A stretch of 64,000 nt of DNA from Bradyrhizobium niftali (GCF_004571025.1 NZ_SPQT01000010.1:180033-244032); one strand, 5' to 3'. Counted from the first letter of the stretch, positions 15,921 through 25,525 are shown. Translations and numbers: made by a program. Notes: generated by a model not told the origin, from the letters alone.

Positions 15921-16868
15921 CTAGCCGGCCTGCCGCTGCCGGCGAAACCAGGCCCAGGTCTCGCGGGTCGTCGCGATGTAGCCGCGGCCGCGATGGACGA
16001 TCTCGCCGTCGACGATCTCGTTCAGCTTCGGCAAAGCGTGGAAGGGTATCGAGGGATAGGCGTGATGCTCGACGTGGTAGGGCATGTTCCACGCGAACCA
16101 TTTGACGATCGCGGCGGTGTAGGTGGTGCGCGTGTTCTGGAAGGCGCTGCGGGTGCGGTCGCAGCCGGTATGCTCGGCATAGAGATAGGGCCGCAGGAAG
16201 AACTGCCCGATGACAAGCGGCACGATCCAGACCCAGAGCAGCAGCGCTGAGGAGAACCACAGCGAGAGCGCGAGCAGCAGCGCATAGAGCGCAGCATAGG
16301 CGCGCGCCTCGCGCACGATGGTGGCGCGCTTGTTTTCGGGAATCCAGGGCACCGTGACCTTGCCGGTGACGGCATGGCCGAACATCAGCCGGAGACGGCC
16401 GGCGACCTGGAGCAGGCCGCTATAGGCGAGCGCAAGCTGCGTGTCGGATTTCGGCTTCACGCCGACAATCAGCTCCGGGTCCTTGTCCGGATCCTGGGTG
16501 TAGCGGTGATGGTCCCAGTGAAACAGGCAGTAATATTCGTAAGGCTGTCCGATGATGAAGGCCGAAGGATAGCCGACCGCGAGATTGAGGCCACGGCTCC
16601 TGAAGGCGGTCTTGTGCGCGGTCTCGTGCAACGCCATGAACAGGAAGGCGACGAAATAGCCCTGCACCGCCATCAGCGGCAGCGCCCATAACACCCCCCA
16701 GGCCGAAGAGACCTTCCAGACCAACGTGCCGACCAGCACGACCAGGCCGTAATGGCTGAGGCTTTTCGCGGCCCCCCTGAGATTGGAGCGCACCGACAAT
16801 TCACGCAGCATCGCCGGCGTGAGCGGCTTCAGGCGGTGGCCCGGCTCTGAAACGGTTGCGTCAGTCAT
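15921..16868 (-). CDS. membrane fatty acid desaturase family protein
   Basis: A 315-residue di-iron membrane enzyme. Three histidine boxes are visible: HETAHK (near 81), HWDHHRYTQDP (near 116) and HVEHHAYPSIP (near 265). They are spread over four to six hydrophobic helices. The spacing matches acyl-lipid desaturase/hydroxylase relatives. The substrate (fatty acyl chain or another alkyl compound such as a carotenoid or beta-lactam-type ring) cannot be decided. The next minus gene upstream ends 15 bases away, so the hydrolase at 16884 is probably cotranscribed. Confidence 0.88.
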   Translation of the reverse strand: MTDATVSEPGHRLKPLTPAMLRELSVRSNLRGAAKSLSHYGLVVLVGTLVWKVSSAWGVLWALPLMAVQGYFVAFLFMALHETAHKTAFRSRGLNLAVGYPSAFIIGQPYEYYCLFHWDHHRYTQDPDKDPELIVGVKPKSDTQLALAYSGLLQVAGRLRLMFGHAVTGKVTVPWIPENKRATIVREARAYAALYALLLALSLWFSSALLLWVWIVPLVIGQFFLRPYLYAEHTGCDRTRSAFQNTRTTYTAAIVKWFAWNMPYHVEHHAYPSIPFHALPKLNEIVDGEIVHRGRGYIATTRETWAWFRRQRQAG

Positions 16869-16883
16869 GATCGGATGCCTGTC

Positions 16884-17900
16884 TTACTTGCTGAGGAGAT
16901 CTGCGATCTCGGCCTTGAGGAAGGCCTGGTCGGGTGGATTGTTCACGGGGTTGCCGGCGCGATGGCCGTGCAGCGACGGGATCGGATGCAGCACCGCCGA
17001 TTTTGCGTTGGCCAGCCGGCCGAGCTCGTCCTCGTTGTCGCGGACGTCGAAATAGCGATCGGTGGCGCCCGGCATCAGCAGCATGTGCGCCTTGATCGCG
17101 GCGAGCGCCCGGTCGAGATCGCCGCCGAATGCGGCGCAGCGGCTGATATCGCCGCGCTGCCAGATGCCGATCTGCGCCAGCAGGTCGTTGGCATCGCGCC
17201 GTGCGAACGTCGCGTCCCACCCACGGACGAGATAGTCCTCGAGCGAGCTGAAACCGGCCTCGCGCCAGAGCTCGTCGCGATAGAAGCCGTGCGACATCGC
17301 CCAGCCGGCATAGACGCGCCCCATGGCGCGGTAGCCGACCGTGGGCTTCTCGACGAAACGGCCGTCACGGAAGGCGGGATCGCCGGTCAGCGCGGCCTTC
17401 ACGCCTTCCAGGAAGACATAATTATAAGGCGCACAGCGCGCACTGCCGCAGACCACCGCGGCGCGCTCGACCATCTCGGGATGAGATGCGGCCCAGTGAT
17501 AGGCCTGCATGCTGCCCATCGACCAGCCATAGACCAGCGCGAGCTTCGAGATGCCGAAGCGCCCGGTCAGGAGCCGGTGCTGGACCGCGATCGCGTCGTG
17601 ATAGGTGAGCTCAGGGAACGGGCCAGCCGTGTTCGAGGGCGAGGACGACAGGCCGCTGCCGAACAGATTCGGGATGATGACGAAGTAGCGTTCGGGATCG
17701 AGCACGCCGCCGGGCCCGATCAGCCATTCGGTGTCGTAATGCTGCGCGCTGAACGAGGTCGGGTAGAGGATGACGTTGTCTTTGGCCGGGCTCAGGGCGC
17801 CGTACGTCTTGTAGGCGAGCTTCATCGAGGGGAAGATGGCCCCGGACTGGAGCGTGACGTCGCCGGCCTCGAAGATCTCGTAGTCGCGCTGCGCCGTCAT
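16884..17900 (-). CDS. alpha/beta-fold hydrolase, MetX (homoserine O-acyltransferase)-like
   Basis: A 338-residue protein of the MetX fold. The nucleophile elbow is GWSMGSMQAYHWA, the acid Asp is in LMPGATDRYFD and the His is in SLHGHRAG. It lacks the longer MetX insertions and true homoserine acyltransferase signatures, and there are no methionine genes nearby, so a hydrolase acting on an ester or an acyltransferase for another substrate is more likely than methionine synthesis. It probably leads the operon with the desaturase. Confidence 0.8.
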   Translation of the reverse strand: MTAQRDYEIFEAGDVTLQSGAIFPSMKLAYKTYGALSPAKDNVILYPTSFSAQHYDTEWLIGPGGVLDPERYFVIIPNLFGSGLSSSPSNTAGPFPELTYHDAIAVQHRLLTGRFGISKLALVYGWSMGSMQAYHWAASHPEMVERAAVVCGSARCAPYNYVFLEGVKAALTGDPAFRDGRFVEKPTVGYRAMGRVYAGWAMSHGFYRDELWREAGFSSLEDYLVRGWDATFARRDANDLLAQIGIWQRGDISRCAAFGGDLDRALAAIKAHMLLMPGATDRYFDVRDNEDELGRLANAKSAVLHPIPSLHGHRAGNPVNNPPDQAFLKAEIADLLSK

Positions 17901-18001
17901 GGGACGAACTCCCGCTCACGCGGCCGCAGAACGCGCCGCTGAAATGGCGATGCATCGATCATGCCGGGCCGTTCACGCATCATTGCGCCACACTTAATAA
18001 C

Positions 18002-18016
18002 TGTACAACTAGTACA
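18002..18016. promoter_or_regulatory. candidate operator upstream of the MetX-like gene
   Basis: The inverted repeat tgtac-aacta-gtaca lies in an AT-rich patch 100 bases before the MetX-like start at 17900. Spacing and size suit a TetR-type or similar site. No regulator is adjacent. Confidence 0.3.
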
Positions 18017-18058
18017 TATATTGGCGGGCGGCAAGATAAATCTGGTTGGCTCACCGGC

Positions 18059-18862
18059 TCAGGCGATGGCTGCCAGATAGCGCGCGACAGACGCCGCGAA
18101 TGCGGCCTTGGCCCCGGTGGCGATGTTGCGCCCCCACCAGGCGCCATAGATGCGGTCGAAGGCGAAGGGCTCGACAACGCCGGCGATCCGCCGCACCGCG
18201 GCGGCATTGAGCGGCATGTAGTTCGGGTAGGAGTACATGAAGCTGACGAAACGGCGGTCCATCGTCACCTGCGCGATGTCGCCGGTGAGCAGCGCCCCCT
18301 TGCCGTCCGCACCCTGCCGCCAGTGCAGCATGGTCGCACCGGCGAAATGGCCGCCGCTGCGCAGCAGCACTAGGTCGTCGGAGATGCGATGGCTGTCGCC
18401 GGTCCAGTGCACGATCGACGCGTGCGGTCGCGTCACCCATTCGCGGTCATCCGCGTGCAGATAAACCGGGATACCGCCGAAAGCCTCGCTCCAGTCGGCG
18501 AGCGCGCCATAATAATGCGGATGCGAGATCGCGATCGCCTTCAGTCCGCCGAGCGAGCGCACATGCGCGATCGCCTCCGGCGTTGCCAGCGGCACGCAGT
18601 CCCACATCACGCAGCCGTCTGCGAGCGGCACGAGCAGGGCGCGCTGACCGATGGCGAAGCTCGGCTCGAGTGCAAGGCCGCTCAGGCCGAGATCGTCGCG
18701 CCAGACGACGCCGTGGCGTTCCGCCAACGCCTCGCGGGTGAGGAAGGTTTGGCCTTTCCAGCCGACGAATTGCCGTTCGTCCTCGCAGACCGGACAGGAC
18801 GCGGGCGGATCGCCGCTGGCCGGGAATTGCGCGCCGCAGGTTTCGCAGGTCCAGAGGGGCAT
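18059..18862 (-). CDS. MBL-fold hydrolase with N-terminal rubredoxin-like zinc ribbon
   Basis: A 267-residue fusion. Residues 1-35 form a CxxC...CxxC knuckle (LWTCETCGAQF, ASCPVCEDERQF) as in rubredoxin-like ribbons; the rest is a metallo-beta-lactamase fold (LVPLADGCVMWDCVPLA, SGGHFAGATMLHW, LLTGDIAQV). The metal motif is unusual: SHPHYYGALADW keeps HxH, but Tyr replaces the Asp of the HxHxDH signature. Start at 18862 chosen because it lies directly before the zinc ribbon. The role is unknown. Confidence 0.82.
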   Translation of the reverse strand: MPLWTCETCGAQFPASGDPPASCPVCEDERQFVGWKGQTFLTREALAERHGVVWRDDLGLSGLALEPSFAIGQRALLVPLADGCVMWDCVPLATPEAIAHVRSLGGLKAIAISHPHYYGALADWSEAFGGIPVYLHADDREWVTRPHASIVHWTGDSHRISDDLVLLRSGGHFAGATMLHWRQGADGKGALLTGDIAQVTMDRRFVSFMYSYPNYMPLNAAAVRRIAGVVEPFAFDRIYGAWWGRNIATGAKAAFAASVARYLAAIA

Positions 18863-19041
18863 GGCCAGGATCCGAAAGAGGCCGGGACGGAGGGACGTGA
18901 CATCGCCCCACGGGGCAAGTGGGGAGGAACCAACGTTGTCAACGCAGGTTACGTTCTGGTCCATGCCGGCGCAATTGCCCGGTCTTCACGATCAGTTTTG
19001 CGCGAGCCCCATCGATCGGCAGGAACACGTTCAGCGTCTCG

Positions 19042-20241
19042 ATGACATCGCGCCCCTCCCCACCCCGCATCTGGCCGCTGTTTGCACTCAACTTCTTCAT
19101 GGCCGACATGCAGTCGGGCATTGGGCCGTTCGTCGGCGTATTCCTCCAGGAACGTGGCTGGGCGAGCGGATTGATCGGCACCGCCATGACGATCGGCAAT
19201 GTCGCGGGCATGCTGATCACGACGCCGATCGGCGGCTTCATCGATTCCAGCCGCAACAAGCGCCTGTGGGTCGTCATTCCCGGCATCTGCGTCGTTCTCG
19301 CATCCGCGCTCATCCTGATCTCGCAGAATTTCTGGGCGGTGACCTTCTCGCAAGTCGCGCAATCGATCGCGAGCGCCGCCATCGTGCCGGCGGTAACAGG
19401 CATCACGCTCGGCATCGCCAGGCAAAAGGGCTTCAATGCGCTGAACGGCCGCAACCAGGCGTTCAACCATGCCGGCAACATGGTGGGCGCCGCACTGTCG
19501 GGCTATCTCGGCTACAGATTCGGTTACGTCTCCGTGTTCGCGCTGGCGGCCCTGTTCGGGGTCATCGCGATCGCCTGCGTGCTGATGATCCCGGCGAAAA
19601 CGATCGACGATCGCGCCGCGCGCGGCTGCAAGGAGGACGATCCGGACAGCGCGCCTGACGCGCTCACGATGCTGCTCAAGCACAGGCCGCTGCTCGTGCT
19701 GGCGCTGGCGCTCGCTCTGTTCCATCTCGGCAACGCCGCCATCGTGCCGCTCTATGGACTTGCGGCGGTGGCCGAGGGCCAGGCCAACGGTCCGAGCTTC
19801 GTCGCGACCACTATCGTGATCGCACAGGGCGTGATGATCGTGACGTCGTTGATCGCGATGCGGGCGGCAAGCAAGCGCAACTATTGGCCGATTATTCTTG
19901 TCTCCTTCATGTTCCTGCCGGTCCGCGGCGTCCTCGCCTTCTTCGTCACGGGATGGTGGGGCGTCGTGCCGATGCAGGTGCTCGACGGCATCGGCACCGG
20001 GCTCCAGACGGTTGCCGTCCCCGGCATGGTCGCCCGCTCGCTCAACGGCACCGGCCGCATCAATCTCGGCCAGGGTGCCGTCATCACGGTGCAGGGCGTC
20101 GGCGCAAGCCTGAGCCCCGCGCTCGGCGGCTGGATCGCGGAGTGGATCGGCTACGCCCCGACCTTCCTGCTGCTCGGCGGATTCGGCCTCGCTTCGATGG
20201 CGCTGTGGCTCGCGTTCGGGGCTGCGGTGAAGAAGTATTGA
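19042..20241 (+). CDS. MFS transporter
   Basis: A 399-residue major facilitator with about twelve hydrophobic helices. The motif-A-like loop between TM2 and TM3 reads GGFIDSSRNKRLW, and DGIGTGLQTVAVPGMVARSLNGTGRINLGQG lies in the second half. The ATG at 19042 places the first helix correctly; the frame remains open upstream without membrane character. The FMADMQSGIGPFVGVFLQERGW start resembles drug- or sugar-efflux-type MFS of rhizobia. The gene is divergent from the MBL fusion protein; the substrate is unknown. Confidence 0.85.
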   Translation: MTSRPSPPRIWPLFALNFFMADMQSGIGPFVGVFLQERGWASGLIGTAMTIGNVAGMLITTPIGGFIDSSRNKRLWVVIPGICVVLASALILISQNFWAVTFSQVAQSIASAAIVPAVTGITLGIARQKGFNALNGRNQAFNHAGNMVGAALSGYLGYRFGYVSVFALAALFGVIAIACVLMIPAKTIDDRAARGCKEDDPDSAPDALTMLLKHRPLLVLALALALFHLGNAAIVPLYGLAAVAEGQANGPSFVATTIVIAQGVMIVTSLIAMRAASKRNYWPIILVSFMFLPVRGVLAFFVTGWWGVVPMQVLDGIGTGLQTVAVPGMVARSLNGTGRINLGQGAVITVQGVGASLSPALGGWIAEWIGYAPTFLLLGGFGLASMALWLAFGAAVKKY

Positions 20242-20435
20242 GGCCAGCCGCCGGACGGACGCCACGGCGCCAACTGCTTTTACGATCCGGGCATGCCAGG
20301 CTGCGGCACCTGGTCGCGGTCTCAATGCGTCATCGCGAGTGGCTTTTCACGCAATCCAGCGCTTTTGCCGCTTGCGGCGCATCGGCCCGAAGATACAACC
20401 TGCGACATATCGCAACGAACTTTCCTTCTCGATCG

Positions 20436-21386
20436 ATGACCCAGCCTCAACTCTCGTTCGATGGCGACCCGAACGGCCAGGCCTATGAGAGATGGCGCGA
20501 GCAGTTTTGCCGCCAGGTGGCGAACGTCGATTTCGTGCCGGTCGGGGAAGGACGCGTTCACCGGACCATTGCGCCGGCCATTCTTCCACGCCTCAGACTC
20601 TCGGCCTCGTTCGGCACGCCGCTTTCTTTCGTGTCACTGGGGACGAACGACGAATTGGTGATCACGATGTCGCCGAATTCGGCGTTGAGCGGGGCCATGG
20701 GAAAACGCCCGCTGGAGATCGCCGCGGGCGACATCACGATCGGCGATCCCTCGATCAAGGGCGCCCACATCACCCAGACGGCCTACGGAAATTTCCAGAC
20801 CGCGCTGCTGCCGCGCAAGGCGCTGCTGCGCGCGTGCCCGAATGCCGAAGACCTGATCGCGCAGTCGATCCCCGGCGCCAATCCGATCACGTCGATGTAT
20901 CTGCGATATTACGATCTCGCGCATGCCTATGCCGACAAGCTCGCGCCCGCGGAGCTCGACGCCGTCTCTCAGCATTTGTTCGACCTCGCCGTGCTGATGA
21001 TCGGAGCGCGCGGCGATGTCGCCGAGGAAGCGCGCATGCGTGGCCTTGCGGCGGCGCGTTTCGAAACCCTCAAATCCGACATCCTGATGCAGCTGGGCAA
21101 CCCCGCGCTGTCGCTCACCGATCTTGCAGCCGCGCACCGGGTCAGCCCGCGCACGATCCAGTTGCTGTTCGAGCAGGCCGGCATCACCTATAGCGGATTC
21201 GTGCTGGAGCAGCGATTGCTGCGCGCCGAGCGGCTGCTTCGAAATCCAAATTTGCGCACGCGCAAGATCATCGAGATCGCGCATCTTGCCGGATTTCACG
21301 ACGTCTCCTACTTCCATCGCGCGTTTCGCCGCCGCTTCGGACGGACACCGGACGATGTCAGGAAGCTGGCCGGCGACGTCGGCTAG
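20436..21386 (+). CDS. AraC family transcriptional regulator
   Basis: A 316-residue regulator. The N-terminal sensing part (20-180) has an AraC-binding-like-2 character (GPL-type GDITIGDPS, TAYGNFQTALLPRKALL). The C-terminal domain from about 205 contains two helix-turn-helix units: LSLTDLAAAHRVSPRTIQLLFEQAG and KIIEIAHLAGFHDVSYFHRAFRRRFGRTPDDVR. It follows the MFS gene by about 195 bases. Another start 126 bases upstream is possible but adds no conserved residues. Confidence 0.88.
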   Translation: MTQPQLSFDGDPNGQAYERWREQFCRQVANVDFVPVGEGRVHRTIAPAILPRLRLSASFGTPLSFVSLGTNDELVITMSPNSALSGAMGKRPLEIAAGDITIGDPSIKGAHITQTAYGNFQTALLPRKALLRACPNAEDLIAQSIPGANPITSMYLRYYDLAHAYADKLAPAELDAVSQHLFDLAVLMIGARGDVAEEARMRGLAAARFETLKSDILMQLGNPALSLTDLAAAHRVSPRTIQLLFEQAGITYSGFVLEQRLLRAERLLRNPNLRTRKIIEIAHLAGFHDVSYFHRAFRRRFGRTPDDVRKLAGDVG

Positions 21387-21452
21387 ACGACGCCGCGGTA
21401 CTGCCGCGACGACTGCTCGAGCCGGGCCGGGACGTCACCACTTCGCCCGCCC

Positions 21453-23066
21453 TCACGTCCCGAAATTCTTCTGGATCGCCTTGTCGAGCGTCTCGCCGCC
21501 GACGAAGCGCTGGCGCAGCTCGCGCTTGAGCAGCTTGCCGCTCGGGTTCTTGGGCAGCGCGTCGACGAAGATGACCCGCTTGGGCACCTTGAAATGCGCC
21601 ATCTGGCCGGCGCAGTGCTTGATCACGGACTCCTCGTCGAGCTTCTCGCCGCTCTTGACCACGACGATCGCAGTGACCGCCTCGATCCAGCGCGGATCGG
21701 GCAGGCCGACGACGGCGACCTCGGACACCGCCGGGATGCGGTAGACCATCTCCTCGACCTCGCGGCTCGCGACATTCTCGCCGCCGGTCTTGATCATGTC
21801 CTTGACGCGGTCGACCACGGTGATGTGGCCCTCTTCATCGACGGTGGCGAGATCGCCGGAGTGAAACCAGCCGCCGGAGAACGCCGCCGCGGTCTTGACG
21901 GGATCGTTGTAATAGCCGGACAACAGGTGCGGCGAGCGGTGCACGATCTCGCCGACCTCGCCGACCCTGACGTCCTCCATCGCGGTATTGACCACACGCG
22001 TCTCGACGTTCAGCACCGGCTTGCCGGCCGAGCCTGCCTTGCGCAGTTGGTCCCCGGGGCGCAGCACGGTCGCGAGCGGCGCGATCTCGGTCTGGCCGTA
22101 GAAATTCCAGAACTTGACGTTGGGCAGACGGCGCTGCAGCTCCAGCAGCACCTCGACCGGCATGATCGAGGCGCCGTAATAACCCTTCTGCAGCGTCGAC
22201 AGATCGGTCTTGTCGAAATTGGGCGAGCGCAGCATCGCGATCCAGATCGTCGGCGGCGCGAAGAAGGACGTGATCCCGTGCGCCTGGATCAGGGCCAGGA
22301 TGTTGTCGGCGGTCGGCTTGCCCGTGATCACGCCGGAGGCGCCGAGATAGACTTGCGGCCCCAGGAACACGTCGAGCTGGGCGCAATGATAGAGCGGCAG
22401 CGCATGCAGGAACTTGTCGTCCACGCTCATGCCGCCGTCGATGATGCAGCTGACATATTGCCACATCACCGCTTCATGGGTCAGCATCGCCCCCTTGGGC
22501 AGCGACTCCGTTCCGCTGGTGTAGACGATCTGCGCGAGGTCGCGGCTGTCGACCGACGCCTCCAGGAACGCGCCGTCGGCATGAAGCAGATCGTCGAAGG
22601 TGGTGAGGCCGGCCGGCGCGGTGGCGGGATCCTCGCCCGGCAGCCAGATCATCTTCTCGACCGCACAGTCCTTCGCCGAGGCGGCACGCGCGGGCTCGAC
22701 GAAATCAGGTCCGGTCGCGAGCAGCTTTGCGCCGGAGCTCTTCAGGATGAAATTGATCTCGTCCGGATTGAGCATGAAGTTGATCGGCACCAGCACCGCG
22801 CCGATTCGCGCCACCGCGAAGCGGAGCGCGGCAAAGGCGTGCGAGTTGCGCGAGAGCACGGCGAGGCGATCGCCCCTCTTGACGCCGAGGCCGAGCAGGC
22901 CGCGGCCGAGCCGGTTGCAGATCGCGTCCATCTCGGCAAAAGTCCAGCTCACGCTGCCGCAGCTCACTGCGAGCTTGTTCGGCTCCCGCCCTGCCGAACG
23001 GCGCAGGAGATCGCCAATGGAATGCTCGCGCGCTTTCGAGATGGTGGCTGCGATGTCGCCGGACAT
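21453..23066 (-). CDS. acyl-CoA synthetase (AMP-forming)
   Basis: A 537-residue acyl-CoA ligase. The phosphate-binding motif reads YTSGTESLPKGAMLTHEA, a variant common in one branch of bacterial fatty-acid ligases. NFYGQTEIAPLATVLRPGD, GWFHSGDLATVDEEGHITVVDRVKDMIKTGGENV and the catalytic Lys in NPSGKLLKRELR are all present. The ATG at 23066 (MSGDIAATISK) has GGGGAATGGAA upstream; a second ATG lies two codons earlier. No pathway partner is adjacent, and the chain-length specificity is unknown. Confidence 0.88.
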   Translation of the reverse strand: MSGDIAATISKAREHSIGDLLRRSAGREPNKLAVSCGSVSWTFAEMDAICNRLGRGLLGLGVKRGDRLAVLSRNSHAFAALRFAVARIGAVLVPINFMLNPDEINFILKSSGAKLLATGPDFVEPARAASAKDCAVEKMIWLPGEDPATAPAGLTTFDDLLHADGAFLEASVDSRDLAQIVYTSGTESLPKGAMLTHEAVMWQYVSCIIDGGMSVDDKFLHALPLYHCAQLDVFLGPQVYLGASGVITGKPTADNILALIQAHGITSFFAPPTIWIAMLRSPNFDKTDLSTLQKGYYGASIMPVEVLLELQRRLPNVKFWNFYGQTEIAPLATVLRPGDQLRKAGSAGKPVLNVETRVVNTAMEDVRVGEVGEIVHRSPHLLSGYYNDPVKTAAAFSGGWFHSGDLATVDEEGHITVVDRVKDMIKTGGENVASREVEEMVYRIPAVSEVAVVGLPDPRWIEAVTAIVVVKSGEKLDEESVIKHCAGQMAHFKVPKRVIFVDALPKNPSGKLLKRELRQRFVGGETLDKAIQKNFGT

Positions 23067-23255
23067 TTCCATTCCCCAAGATTTGCAATTTGCGCGAAGC
23101 GTAGTCGGCGCTGTCGGCTCCGTCAAATTCCATGCGGCCGGCGTCATGACGCAAGAACCTGGCGGCGATTGTGATGTTCATCTCCGACGTGCACAGCCTT
23201 GGGGGTGAAGCTCGCACCGGACCTTAGCTGCTCGTGGCCTTGCGCTGTTTTTCGC

Positions 23256-23744
23256 TTAGAGCTTGTGTCCCTTCTGCCGCAGCGCCTCGATCAGGCGCTG
23301 CTTCAGCTCGTCGGCCGCCTTCTGGCTGACGTCCTGGCCGATCTGCGTGCTCGCCTGCGTCAGCGCATCCGACTTCTCCAGAAACTTCCGTCCGGCCGGC
23401 TGGGCGTAGAACGCCTCGATCTGGCGCAGCTCATCGAGGGTGAAGCTGGCGGCGTAGAGAGCCGCGATCTGATCGATCATCGAGGTGACGAACGGAGCGT
23501 AGATCTCGGAGCCAGGCGCCGTCAGCGCATCATAGTCGCGCTCGATCTCCGGCCTGTCCTGGGCGACCACGGGCCTGAGCTTGAGCAGGAGCTGCGGCAG
23601 CAATACGCGGTATTGATCCGCGATCTTCAACGTGACCACCAGCTTGCGCGCCGCATTCATCGCCTCCGGCGACGGTGCCTGTGCGGAGGCGCCGCAGACC
23701 AGGAACAGGAGAGCGCCGGCGATCGTCAACAAACGTCTGGACAT
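23256..23744 (-). CDS. DUF2059 family secreted protein
   Basis: A 162-residue precursor. The signal peptide RRLLTIAGALLFLVCGASA is cleaved near AQA. The mature helical protein contains ASFTLDELRQIEAFYAQPAGRKFLEKSDAL, the DUF2059 signature. The family is periplasmic and of unknown function. A GAGAGGTTC sequence precedes the ATG at 23744. The OpgC gene ends 53 bases upstream on the same strand. Confidence 0.85.
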   Translation of the reverse strand: MSRRLLTIAGALLFLVCGASAQAPSPEAMNAARKLVVTLKIADQYRVLLPQLLLKLRPVVAQDRPEIERDYDALTAPGSEIYAPFVTSMIDQIAALYAASFTLDELRQIEAFYAQPAGRKFLEKSDALTQASTQIGQDVSQKAADELKQRLIEALRQKGHKL

Positions 23745-23797
23745 GAACCTCTCCGTTGGATCTCTCCGTGAGATGGCGGGCTGGCGCCATGATGCTT

Positions 23798-25009
23798 TCA
23801 GCGGCTCGCGGGCGTCGCGGCCGCCGCCGGAGCGCCTTCGACTGCGGGCTCGGGATCCTCGACCTCCGTCACCTTCACGAACAGGTTCGGCACCCGCTCG
23901 GTACGACCGAGCAGCCAGGCGGCGCCGATCATGATGACGATGCCGGCGGCGGAGACGGCGAGCTGCTCCCAGGCGCCCTTGGTGTATTGCGTCAGGATCC
24001 AGTGCGCGGAGAACGAGAGGAACACCCCCAAGCAGAAGATCGGCAGCGAATGCTGGCCGCAGAGGATGACGGGGCGCAGCCAGGGTCCGTGCAGCAACCG
24101 CCATTTGCGCGAGATGAAATGGGTGACCCAGATCGCCAGCGCCAGGAAATGCGTAAAGCGCAGCATGTCGAGATCGGTCTTGTCGATCGGGTAGATCGCC
24201 TTGATCATCCATTTCGGGATCAGGGCCTCGAGCGCAGGCACGTGCCAGGTCATCACGATCAGGAGCGCGAAGACGAGCCAGGCCGCCGCGAGCGTCATCG
24301 CCGCCTTCGACCAGACCCATGTCGCGATCTTCCCGATCTGGCCGATGCCGCACCAGGCCGCGAACACGAACATCAGCTGCCAGCAGAACGGGTTGAAGTA
24401 CCAGTGGCTACCTGGCGGATAGGACGCCACGTTCCAGTCGAACCAGCGCGACAGCACATAGAGCACCACGGACGCCGCAAGCGTCAGGTTCGGCCGCCGC
24501 ACCAGGCACCAGACGATGAAGGGCGCGGCGAACACCAGCGTGATGTAGAGCGGCAGCACGTCGAGATTGACCGGCTTGTATTTCAGCAGAATCGCCTGCC
24601 CGATCAGCTCGTCCGGATGCGACAGGAAATTGAATACGTTGAACTCGTGCTCGTACATCGGATTGTCGAAGCGGCGCGCGGTGCGCGCGATCTGCGCCGT
24701 GAACAAAAGGAACAGCATGATGTGGGCGACGTACATCTCGGCGGCGCGCCGCCACAGCCGCTTGAGCGCGGCTAGAAACCAGCCGCCCGCGATGATCGGC
24801 CCGTAGATCCAGCCGACGAGGTAGCCGGAGATGAAGACGAAGAACTCGGCGGCGTCGCTGAAGCCGTAGTTGCGCAGCGTCAGCCAGGCCACGACGTCGT
24901 GCGGGATGTGGTCGAGGAAGATCATCCACAGCCCGATGCCGCGGAAAAGATCGAGCCGCAGGTCGCGCTCGACCGGCGCCAGGAGTGCCGACTGGTCTCG
25001 TGTGATCAT
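23798..25009 (-). CDS. opgC: OpgC domain membrane acyltransferase-like protein
   Basis: A 403-residue polytopic protein with about ten membrane helices. It starts ERDLRLDLFRGIGLWMIFLDHIPHDVVAWLTLRNYGFSD, the OpgC signature (succinylation of osmoregulated periplasmic glucans, using an inner-membrane acyltransferase-3-like fold). The C-terminal tail (VEDPEPAVEGAPAAAATPASR) is low-complexity and cytoplasmic. The osmoregulated glucan role follows from the family; local context neither supports nor contradicts it. Confidence 0.85.
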   Translation of the reverse strand: MITRDQSALLAPVERDLRLDLFRGIGLWMIFLDHIPHDVVAWLTLRNYGFSDAAEFFVFISGYLVGWIYGPIIAGGWFLAALKRLWRRAAEMYVAHIMLFLLFTAQIARTARRFDNPMYEHEFNVFNFLSHPDELIGQAILLKYKPVNLDVLPLYITLVFAAPFIVWCLVRRPNLTLAASVVLYVLSRWFDWNVASYPPGSHWYFNPFCWQLMFVFAAWCGIGQIGKIATWVWSKAAMTLAAAWLVFALLIVMTWHVPALEALIPKWMIKAIYPIDKTDLDMLRFTHFLALAIWVTHFISRKWRLLHGPWLRPVILCGQHSLPIFCLGVFLSFSAHWILTQYTKGAWEQLAVSAAGIVIMIGAAWLLGRTERVPNLFVKVTEVEDPEPAVEGAPAAAATPASR

Positions 25010-25345
25010 GGCCCCGCCTCTTCCCGTGGGCGTCGCGCCATGGCGGCGCCGGCAAAATGGAATGCTAAAAAATCCGTATCAAAAGATCACCTGGCCCTGC
25101 GGCTAGCTGACTGCCAACGGTAGCCGACCCAGGTGTCCGCGCAAGAGACTTCGTCATCACGGGCGGCGGTGACCGCTGCCGGGCCGCGCCGAAGCGGCGG
25201 CCGGCTCACAAAACATCGAAAACAACCCCATGCACAGTAGAAGGGGCAGCCTAAGTCGTTGTTTTATATAATAAATAACGGAATATCGGGCCCGACAATC
25301 GCCACCGACGGTACGATCGCACGCCAGGCGGATGGAACGGCAAGA
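25010..25345. other. intergenic region between opgC and a small minus frame
   Basis: No convincing gene. The stretch around 25256-25285 is strongly AT-rich (ttgttttatataataaataa) and could hold a promoter for the thermonuclease gene downstream. The segment 25206-25260 is compositionally unlike its surroundings. No terminator hairpin is obvious. Confidence 0.45.
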
Positions 25346-25525
25346 TCAGGTGAGCGCGACGCCCCGAGCGAGCATCCCGTTCAGCATCGCCTCCTTCTGG
25401 TTCAGCGGCAGCGCGCCGCTGTCGGACGCGATCGCAATCGCCGCGCGGAGGGCGGCAAGGATCGCGGCCTTGTTCTCTTCGCCCGCGGGCGGCGTCACCA
25501 CGGCTTCGCCGCCGCGCCCCGTCAT
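25346..25525 (-). CDS. possible small conserved protein
   Basis: A 59-residue frame starting MTGRGGEAVVTPP and continuing with amphipathic helices (EENKAAILAALRAAIAIASDSGALPLNQKEAMLNGMLARG). Its composition is protein-like rather than that of a high-GC shadow frame. The ribosome site is weak and no family is recognised. It is divergent from the thermonuclease-like gene, whose start lies 91 bases away. Confidence 0.4.
   Translation of the reverse strand: MTGRGGEAVVTPPAGEENKAAILAALRAAIAIASDSGALPLNQKEAMLNGMLARGVALT

Noticed and set aside
16884..17900. Homoserine O-acetyltransferase (methionine synthesis)
   Set aside because: The fold is MetX-like, but there are no methionine genes nearby and the sequence is shorter and divergent; a general hydrolase call is safer.
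18949..20325. 458-codon minus frame opposite the MFS gene
   Set aside because: Rich in His, Arg, Asp and Gln as expected from antisense of membrane helices; no motif.
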